A stretch of DNA of 18,081 nucleotides, from contig NZKX01000105.1 in the NCBI GenBank assembly GCA_002694025.1, positions 6,940 through 25,020 of the forward strand. The letters run 5' to 3'. Source of the DNA: Fidelibacterota bacterium. GTDB taxonomy: Bacteria > Marinisomatota > Marinisomatia > Marinisomatales > UBA1611. Below the pieces are notes generated by a model. The model was given only the letters and a program-made list of their open reading frames with translations, was not told the origin of the DNA and searched no databases. The first letter of the stretch is position 1, and each line of letters opens with the position of its first letter. A program made the position numbers and the translations under genes. Positions 6,640 through 13,627 of the stretch are shown here, in pieces.

Positions 6640-9381
6640 TTAATCGAATTTATCAAATTTTGGTGTACTTTCCCCCATTGTTTCAATAAAGTCAAGTTGT
6701 GATACCAATTCTGGTTTTGCTTTTTTGACTTCTTCATAGTAAACCATAGCCTGATCATACATATACATTCTATAAAGAGCGACGGCCAGATTTACCTTAT
6801 AATCCATTTCATCAGAATCATTCTTAATTGCCTTTTTAAAATAATCTATCGCCATAGAATAATTTCCTAGTCGTGCAAACGTTACACCAACAGTATTATC
6901 ACTCCGAGCCCTTCTTTTTCTAAAATCAACTTTTTTAATGTCCTCTGGCTTAATATTTATCGGAGCCTCCTTTAATTCAACTAACCCTTTAGAAGAACCT
7001 TCTGCAAGTTCAGATTCTAAATCTGCAGATATTTTCAATTGAGGACCTTCAGAGGAACCGCCAGCAATACTTGCTTTGGCTGCACCAAATACTTTATCTA
7101 ATTTTCCTTCAAACATAGGATCAAGCATTACCACTTCTTCATATTTTTGTCTGGCAAGACCTTTGTTACCCAACATGAATTGAGTGATTGCAACATTTAA
7201 TAGATAACCTGGATGCTCTCCCCCTTGCTGTATTGCCTCATCATAAAATTCTAGAGCTTTTGGATATTCTTCTGTTTTTGTATAACAAACTCCTAGCGTA
7301 TTAATTGCATCTGGAAATATTGGTTTCATGTTAATAGCTGTTTCAAACATTTCAATGGCCTCTTTATATCTAGCAAATTCCATGTATTTTACACCAGCAT
7401 CATAATAATCCTCAGCGGCTATGAGCCTGCTTCCCACAGCATTATAAACAATCTGCTCTAGCCACATTCCATATTGCTTAATATCTTCTTTTAATAAATC
7501 ATTAATTCCATCAATTAAAGGCATTGGCATATCAGGAGTAACGTGAGAACCAGCTATGTATTTTGCTGAAGCTTCTTTAACAGAGATCTCATTTACATAA
7601 TTTTCTGCTTTCATTTCATTGTATTTTAAGGCGCCTTGTTTCCAAGCTGAAAAAAAGGGTTTCCCCACTAGAGTTGCTTCAACTGGTATCCATACTTTAT
7701 TGTTCAAGACTACAACTTCGCTTTCATCTAAAAAGTATTTTTCAACATCGTCGGGTTTTATGCCGCTGTCAAACATTACAAAAATATGCCCTGCTCCAGG
7801 CTTAAAAACATCTAAGAACATAGTTTCAATTCCAAGGTTTGCCATTAAAGAACCAAATAAAGCAGTCAAATCATCACAGTCTCCAATTTTATCTCTCAAC
7901 ATATCACCAGGATATTTCACAGTGTCAAATGCAGACTTATCATCTGCAATATCTAAAAAGGGTGTTTCTAAATCGATATTATAGACAAGCCCGTGAATAC
8001 CTAATGCATCAAAGAGAATAATTGCTCGGCCAAGATTACTTCTCCCGAAATAGTCGTTTAGAATAGGAGTGTAGTATTGTATAAAATTTCTGGCGAATTT
8101 ATCAACAACAGCATCAGCTGGTGTAACGTAGCAAGCAATCATGTCTGGATTGCTCCAAGTTAATTTTCCTTTTCCAAGAACATAAGAAGATTCCATTTTC
8201 TTCTGAGCAAGTTTTTCTTCACCATCCTGTTTATAAGTGACCTTTACCTCAGGCTGAACAAGGTTGTCGAAAGTGGACTTTTTTGAGGTAAGGACGTCAC
8301 TACTAAAGGATACACCAATATCATACTCTTCTTCAGATTTTGGAGGTAGGGTTACAGTCTCTGAATGAGGATTATCCATCATAGTAGGGACAAAAAGAGA
8401 AACATTGACCGGCAGATCTGCATCTGAAATATTTTTTAGTCCAACTTTAACAAATGGCTCAGATTCATAATAGCGATGAAGAGAGCGAAATATAGGGTTG
8501 TGGGCAATAGTAGTTTTTGTAATACTTACTACAGCAGGACTTAATTGTAGTGCCAGTGTAAAACGATGTGTGGGGTTTAAATATGGATGGCTCTCAAATC
8601 CATATTCCATAACTAGATTTTTAAATTTTAAAGATATGCCTGCTGAAGGAACTAAAATATCTTTTTCATTGTTAATATTTAATCCTTGTTGGATACCTCC
8701 ACGAAAACTTACTCGGCTACCTAAAATATATTCAGTTCCGATCTGAACTCTGTCTCCAAAATCTGCAGCAATGGTCAGCCCATTAATAGGCATGTAACTT
8801 ATGCCTAATTTAAACGCTTGCCCTAAGATTGTTTCAGTTGTTTTATCTTTATAAGAAACAGAGGTACCTCCCAAATCGTATAGTCCTACTCCCAATTTAA
8901 AATTTTTCATAGGTTGAATTAGAAAACCAACATCATAACCAACGCCTGCACCTTTTCCATAAGAAGCATCATCTAATAGCATATCTCTCATTAGATACTT
9001 AAGTGTTAATCCCATACTTAGCTTCTTTAATGGTTGGAATCCAAATGCAAAACATAATTTATTTTCAGAGTAGGCCAATTCCTTATCATCATACCCTATA
9101 TTAGACCAGTCTAGACCAATTGCTAATCGATCATTAAAAGGCCTTACAAACCCGAGGTAAGATTGAGTAATTCCCATATCATAAAGATCCGAATATGTAG
9201 AAGTGAACTCAGTGCGGCGAAGTCCAGGTAACCCGGCAGAGTTCCAGGTTATTGCATTTGCGTCATCTGCAACAGCAATAAATGCCCCGCCCATACTCAG
9301 GGGGCGGGAGCCAACAAAAAGTTGATCATTTTGTCCAAAAACTAGAGAAAGAAAAAATAGTAAAATTGAATATTGCTTCAT
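6640..9381 (-). CDS. PorV-like outer-membrane barrel fused to transglutaminase-like and TPR domains
   Basis: A 913-residue protein with a signal peptide (1-16, ending FGQ). Domains: a PorV/PorQ/UPF0164-type beta-barrel (about 18-290), recognised by SRPLSMGGAFIAVADDANA followed by WNSAGLPGL; a CARDB/Ig-like domain (about 300-400); a transglutaminase-like papain-fold region (about 410-620) with the nucleophile motif GDCDDLT (Cys502), GHIFVMFD (His532) and WIPVEATL (Glu568 where the third catalytic residue, usually Asp, is expected); at least three TPRs (about 665-760); and a further TPR pair (about 829-905). PorV-family barrels serve T9SS or lipid export at the outer membrane. Whether the papain-fold domain acts as a peptidase, amidase or transamidase, or is inactive, cannot be told here. 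Its start codon overlaps the stop of the propeller gene in an ATGA junction, which implies translational coupling. A GGAG lies 10 nt upstream of the ATG, a weak possible Shine-Dalgarno sequence. Confidence 0.93.
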   Translation of the reverse strand: MKQYSILLFFLSLVFGQNDQLFVGSRPLSMGGAFIAVADDANAITWNSAGLPGLRRTEFTSTYSDLYDMGITQSYLGFVRPFNDRLAIGLDWSNIGYDDKELAYSENKLCFAFGFQPLKKLSMGLTLKYLMRDMLLDDASYGKGAGVGYDVGFLIQPMKNFKLGVGLYDLGGTSVSYKDKTTETILGQAFKLGISYMPINGLTIAADFGDRVQIGTEYILGSRVSFRGGIQQGLNINNEKDILVPSAGISLKFKNLVMEYGFESHPYLNPTHRFTLALQLSPAVVSITKTTIAHNPIFRSLHRYYESEPFVKVGLKNISDADLPVNVSLFVPTMMDNPHSETVTLPPKSEEEYDIGVSFSSDVLTSKKSTFDNLVQPEVKVTYKQDGEEKLAQKKMESSYVLGKGKLTWSNPDMIACYVTPADAVVDKFARNFIQYYTPILNDYFGRSNLGRAIILFDALGIHGLVYNIDLETPFLDIADDKSAFDTVKYPGDMLRDKIGDCDDLTALFGSLMANLGIETMFLDVFKPGAGHIFVMFDSGIKPDDVEKYFLDESEVVVLNNKVWIPVEATLVGKPFFSAWKQGALKYNEMKAENYVNEISVKEASAKYIAGSHVTPDMPMPLIDGINDLLKEDIKQYGMWLEQIVYNAVGSRLIAAEDYYDAGVKYMEFARYKEAIEMFETAINMKPIFPDAINTLGVCYTKTEEYPKALEFYDEAIQQGGEHPGYLLNVAITQFMLGNKGLARQKYEEVVMLDPMFEGKLDKVFGAAKASIAGGSSEGPQLKISADLESELAEGSSKGLVELKEAPINIKPEDIKKVDFRKRRARSDNTVGVTFARLGNYSMAIDYFKKAIKNDSDEMDYKVNLAVALYRMYMYDQAMVYYEEVKKAKPELVSQLDFIETMGESTPKFDKFD

Positions 9382-12300
9382 CGATTAAGAACTCCCACAG
9401 TAGTTCTCAATACAATATCATCCTTTTCAAGAGTAACAATATAGAGGCCACTCGGAACGATTTGGCCGTTAGAGTCTTTTCCATCCCAATTTAAAATTTG
9501 GTTACCAGCTTGTGTGGGATTTTGAGGTTTTATAACTCTTTTCAACCTACCTGAAAGGTTGAAAATCCTAGCAGTAACATCTTCCTTATTTTCTAAGTTA
9601 TAAATTATATTAGTCTCGGTGAATTCAAATATAGACCCTGAACCTCCAGGAGAAAAGATCCTTGGCTGGCATACAATTTTTTCAATACTAATACTGTCCA
9701 TCATAAGCGTTGTATCTAAGGAAATAAAAGCTCCATAAGTGCCAAAAGTATCTATCTGAACTTGTATATACGAATTGCCGCCAATGGAAACCTGAGAACC
9801 TCCTAGTTTTAGAACAGGAAGTAAACTTTTTATTGTGGTATCAACTAAGCCTACGAATGGCACCAGTCCAGAATCCGGTATTGCAAGCCATTCACCATTG
9901 AGTTCGTTGCATAATTGTTTATTATTACAATTTATATTGAAGTACTGGTTAAACTGTTCAGTAATAAGACATGTACTATCAGGGAACCCTATCCTTAAGA
10001 TACCTGGTTTATTAAGTGATTGGTTAAAAGGCTTGATATCGTATAAATCAGATATTAAGTAGGTTATACCACCTTCAACCAAAAAGGAGCTAGTGTCAGG
10101 AGGTACATTTTGACTGTTAATAGCAACTGAAATATCACCATTAATAGCATTCTGTGGAAGAAGAATACTTACTTTACCATCTTCACTTATCGAGGTACCA
10201 CCGTATTGGGAGATAATACTTTCTGGAGTTTTAAAAATAGATATCTGATCCATCTTGTTTTCTCGTTCATCCTGCGCTCCATAAACATGTACTTGAATAG
10301 CTTTTCCAGAATAATAATCAGGTAATGTTAGAACACCTGTCCATTCATCACCATTAAAACTTTGTTTTGTAACAAGAAGCGAATCGTCTTCGGTTCCTAT
10401 TTCACCTAAATCAGAATTATAAGGATGAGTAACAAGGATAGTCGGATCCATACTCAAATCCAGATAAAAATCTTCTTTAAACTTGATGATCAATATGATT
10501 TGATCATTTGTTACGTAATTTGCTCTTATGGTATCGATTGATGGAGCCGTAACGTCTATATAAAAATAGTCTTTATTTGACCATTCAGATGTAGCGAGAC
10601 CATGATCAATAGCCCTTACTCTCCAACTGTAGTTTCCCTCGTCAAGGTTCTTTAATAGTTTGTCAGTTTTTGTAAAAGTTCCAATTTCACTTATTCCATA
10701 GACTCCAGTACTTATAGCATGCTCGTTATCACTATCTTCCGATCCAATTTGTAATTGGTATCGTAGACCAAGTTGTGGAGTAGAGGATCCATTCGCATTT
10801 GCTGGATCAACAGGAGCAGTCCACGAAAGAGTAACAGTTCTATTGTTGATATTGGAGTCATCTAGTGAATACGGCGGATTAGGCGGCTTATTTGGATTTT
10901 CAATACCTTCAAGATTATCATAAACCTGTGCTACTACATCCTGATTTTCTTTAAAACCAGAAAGAAAAAGATCTAAGTCTCCATCATTGTCATAATCTCC
11001 CCATTGTGAAAAACTAATTCCAACACTATCAATTGATAGGGTCTGATCTAATTCAAATTGATTATCTGTTTGTTTATAAATATGGGTTATAGGGGCAGAA
11101 CCTAGACTTCCTTCTGTACTTGATTGACCTGTTACAAGTAAATCAAGGTCTCCATCATTATCATAGTCACCCCATGATGGTTTACCATAATAAGTACCCT
11201 GTAAAACTTGAGAAACAGTGAATGTGTTAATATTATTTTGAGCTATGTAAGTAATAAGATTTCCGCTATTATTAAGCCCAGAAAGAGCAAAGTCATCAAA
11301 TCCATCACCATTATAATCAGCAAATGCTATTGCACCTGCTGTAACACCAAAAATTTCAGACTGCCATGTGATACCTTGGGTAAGTACATTATTAGAATTG
11401 TTTAAATAAACGCGCATCATGGAGGTTTTTGTTTCCTCATCAGCGCCTATAGTAACCAGATCCAAATGATCATCATCATTAAGGTGAACCCATTGAACAA
11501 TAGCTGGATTAATGGGTATTAAATTAACTTGAGTTGTATCTAGCCGGAGTATTCCATCATCATTGTAGAAAATATCTAAGTGTCTTCCAAAATCATTATT
11601 ATCAAACCCTCCTTGAACATAGTCTAAATCTCCATCATTATCATAATCACCCCAATGATGTCCATTAACTCCACCATTTACCCAGTTATCACCAATGCCA
11701 TCGTTATTCAAATCGATATCAATCTCAGAATCAGAATCAGCTAAATAAATCCCATCATCCCATTTATAAAAGCTTGTTTTAAATCCACCAAAAAAGTTGC
11801 TTATTTGGAAACCTGTCATTGTTAGGTCAAGGTGACCGTCATTGTTATAATCAACCCAAGAAAGATGCCCTCCAAAGACAGCTTCTATATTTTGAGCAAG
11901 ATCTTGTGAAAGTAATCCTCCAGAATTTTCAAATAAATTGGTTATGCTTGTCCCTGAAAAAGTGACACCGGTAAGTGCAAGGTCAGGAATATTATCCCCA
12001 TTATAATCTGCCCATCCAGCTGATGAATAATATACTCCAGGTAGAGATTGAATCGATGGGACGAGTCGAGGAATAAATAAAGTATCTTCCTGCGACCATT
12101 CTGACACGTTTCCAGATCCGTCTACAGTCTGTACTGCCCAATAGTAGGTACCATGAGGAATTTCATTAAACTCTCGAATAAGTCTTTTCCCAACATTAGA
12201 TGAATTAAAGGGTACGCTTGAAGAAAGCAGCTGATCCCCTCCAAATGATGTCCCAATACGTAAGTTATAGGAAAGGCTTGCAGTATTATCAATATCATCA

Positions 12301-13616
12301 GATCCTGATCCCCAAGTGAAAATCGCCCGGGTACTTACTGCAAAAGCATTCAAAGCATTTGGAGGTTGTGGTGCACTATTACTTCCTGTAGCTGTATTGA
12401 TGTAAGCATGAGAAAAAGTTGCGGAGTCATTGTCTATCTCAGTTGTGCCACTTGCAACAATGTCAGGTATTCCATCTGAATTAAGGTCAACAAATTTGGC
12501 GCTTCGGGCCCCTAAAAATTTTTGGGCAATTGAAAAACTTCCATCTCGGTTATTTAGATATAAATTTGCTGACAAGGCGTGTATTCTTCCAGCATAATTA
12601 GTTACTGAATCAGCACCTGCAATAAGAAAATCTTGAAAACCATCTAAATTATAATCTATGGCATCAATGGTACCATATGCTACTGCAAAATCTAATTGAC
12701 TTTCAAATGGGGAAAATGTTCCAAGGGGTTCATTCTCTAGTAGTAGTGTAATTAACTTTCCTTCAATTTTATTCCACCCAGTCATAATAAGGTCTAGATC
12801 ACCATCAGAATCTAGATCTGTAAAATGGCTTGCACTCGCTTTCAACCCTTTAATTGCTGTAGCTGAAGTGACTTCTGTAAGCCTACCTACAGGATCATTC
12901 TTGTAAAGTCTTGACACAGATGAATTTGGATCGGCTGTTTGGCCTGATATAATTAGATCTGGGTCACCGTCGTTATCATAGTCACCCCATGAATTGCTTC
13001 CTGTGAACAACGAAGGGAAAATGGTTGTGGGATCTTCATCTAAATAATTACCATTATTAGTGTATAGTTCATTTAATATATTATTGGAATATTCATTGAC
13101 TCCCATTAAAAAAAGGTCTGGCCTTCCATCCATATTCACATCTGCCCAATCGCCATGACTGTATGTTACGGACATATTTGGTAACCAAGAAGATTCATTA
13201 AAAGAGCCAGTAGAATTATTAAAAAGTAGCCTGGATTGAGCAGATCCGTTTAAATATATATCTATGTGGCCATCAAGATTTACATCTGCTAAACTAATAT
13301 TACCAAGTCCGCCCGAAAATTCGGTAATTGTGTCAGGGTAAGTAGGAAAATTTGTTTGGTAGTTTAGTGAAAAACCCCCCTCGCCATTTCCATTCATTAT
13401 ATCAATAAATAGCCCAAAGCGGGCTGGGTCATACCCAGAATAAATTATATCATTGTGTCCATCATTATTTACATCAGCTACTTGAATACTATTCGATAGA
13501 GATTGAGGTACTATGGAAGAAATGATAGAATCCATTACAAAAGGATCTTGACCCTTTGAGAATGAGATAAGACTTAAGACGATGATAATACGTAATGATA
13601 GAATCGTCCATTTCAT
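9378..13616 (-). CDS. FG-GAP/VCBS double beta-propeller surface protein with FlgD/T9SS-like C-terminus
   Basis: A 1412-residue exported protein with a signal peptide (about 1-22, ending SKGQ). Calcium-loop motifs of the DxNxDGxxD type, each followed by a hydrophobic strand and Gly, occur seven times before about residue 410 and about seven times between 517 and 905. This suits two integrin-like seven-bladed propellers. A Fn3-like domain (about 412-514) separates them and a second Fn3-like domain follows (about 907-1023, ending FYIDVTAPS). Next come an Ig-like segment (about 1025-1135), a ZU5-like stretch (about 1140-1170), a less clear region, and a C-terminal FlgD/T9SS-type A-like Ig domain (about 1316-1412: IFNLSGRLKR, NWDGKDSNG, PSGLYIVTL). 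Secretion by T9SS is likely but the tail is less canonical than that of the plus-strand mosaic protein. It begins 11 bp after the cyclase stop. Proteins of this type often mediate adhesion; its ligand is unknown. Confidence 0.94.
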   Translation of the reverse strand: MKWTILSLRIIIVLSLISFSKGQDPFVMDSIISSIVPQSLSNSIQVADVNNDGHNDIIYSGYDPARFGLFIDIMNGNGEGGFSLNYQTNFPTYPDTITEFSGGLGNISLADVNLDGHIDIYLNGSAQSRLLFNNSTGSFNESSWLPNMSVTYSHGDWADVNMDGRPDLFLMGVNEYSNNILNELYTNNGNYLDEDPTTIFPSLFTGSNSWGDYDNDGDPDLIISGQTADPNSSVSRLYKNDPVGRLTEVTSATAIKGLKASASHFTDLDSDGDLDLIMTGWNKIEGKLITLLLENEPLGTFSPFESQLDFAVAYGTIDAIDYNLDGFQDFLIAGADSVTNYAGRIHALSANLYLNNRDGSFSIAQKFLGARSAKFVDLNSDGIPDIVASGTTEIDNDSATFSHAYINTATGSNSAPQPPNALNAFAVSTRAIFTWGSGSDDIDNTASLSYNLRIGTSFGGDQLLSSSVPFNSSNVGKRLIREFNEIPHGTYYWAVQTVDGSGNVSEWSQEDTLFIPRLVPSIQSLPGVYYSSAGWADYNGDNIPDLALTGVTFSGTSITNLFENSGGLLSQDLAQNIEAVFGGHLSWVDYNNDGHLDLTMTGFQISNFFGGFKTSFYKWDDGIYLADSDSEIDIDLNNDGIGDNWVNGGVNGHHWGDYDNDGDLDYVQGGFDNNDFGRHLDIFYNDDGILRLDTTQVNLIPINPAIVQWVHLNDDDHLDLVTIGADEETKTSMMRVYLNNSNNVLTQGITWQSEIFGVTAGAIAFADYNGDGFDDFALSGLNNSGNLITYIAQNNINTFTVSQVLQGTYYGKPSWGDYDNDGDLDLLVTGQSSTEGSLGSAPITHIYKQTDNQFELDQTLSIDSVGISFSQWGDYDNDGDLDLFLSGFKENQDVVAQVYDNLEGIENPNKPPNPPYSLDDSNINNRTVTLSWTAPVDPANANGSSTPQLGLRYQLQIGSEDSDNEHAISTGVYGISEIGTFTKTDKLLKNLDEGNYSWRVRAIDHGLATSEWSNKDYFYIDVTAPSIDTIRANYVTNDQIILIIKFKEDFYLDLSMDPTILVTHPYNSDLGEIGTEDDSLLVTKQSFNGDEWTGVLTLPDYYSGKAIQVHVYGAQDERENKMDQISIFKTPESIISQYGGTSISEDGKVSILLPQNAINGDISVAINSQNVPPDTSSFLVEGGITYLISDLYDIKPFNQSLNKPGILRIGFPDSTCLITEQFNQYFNINCNNKQLCNELNGEWLAIPDSGLVPFVGLVDTTIKSLLPVLKLGGSQVSIGGNSYIQVQIDTFGTYGAFISLDTTLMMDSISIEKIVCQPRIFSPGGSGSIFEFTETNIIYNLENKEDVTARIFNLSGRLKRVIKPQNPTQAGNQILNWDGKDSNGQIVPSGLYIVTLEKDDIVLRTTVGVLNR
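10978..11654 (-). repeat. Near-identical repeats encoding the WGDYDNDGDLD propeller loop
   Basis: Copies of about 26 bp (plus-strand form TCTCCATCATTRTCATARTC followed by WCCCCA) lie at 10978-11003, 11149-11174 and 11629-11654; a diverged fourth copy is at 12964-12989 and weaker ones lie near 11831 and elsewhere. They encode the calcium-binding loop of different propeller blades. The first two are 171 bp (57 residues) apart, about one blade. They probably reflect blade duplication or strong constraint on the loop. Confidence 0.7.
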
Positions 13617-13627
13617 ACTTGCGACAA

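Noticed and set aside
6618..6758. A longer start for the small exported protein, adding 47 residues upstream.
   Set aside because: The extension overlaps the end of the PorV-fusion gene by 119 bp and hides a clear signal peptide that begins at 6617.
7619..7984. Plus-strand open frame of 121 codons.
   Set aside because: It lies antisense within the transglutaminase-like domain of a well-supported gene and encodes no recognisable motif.
8498..8746. Plus-strand open frame with a hydrophobic N-terminus that could pass for a signal peptide.
   Set aside because: It is antisense to the barrel domain. The hydrophobicity is a by-product of the complementary codons.
10978..12989. CRISPR-like reading of the recurring 26-bp segments.
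   Set aside because: The copies are in frame, irregularly spaced and encode the calcium-binding loop of propeller blades; no spacers or cas genes are present.
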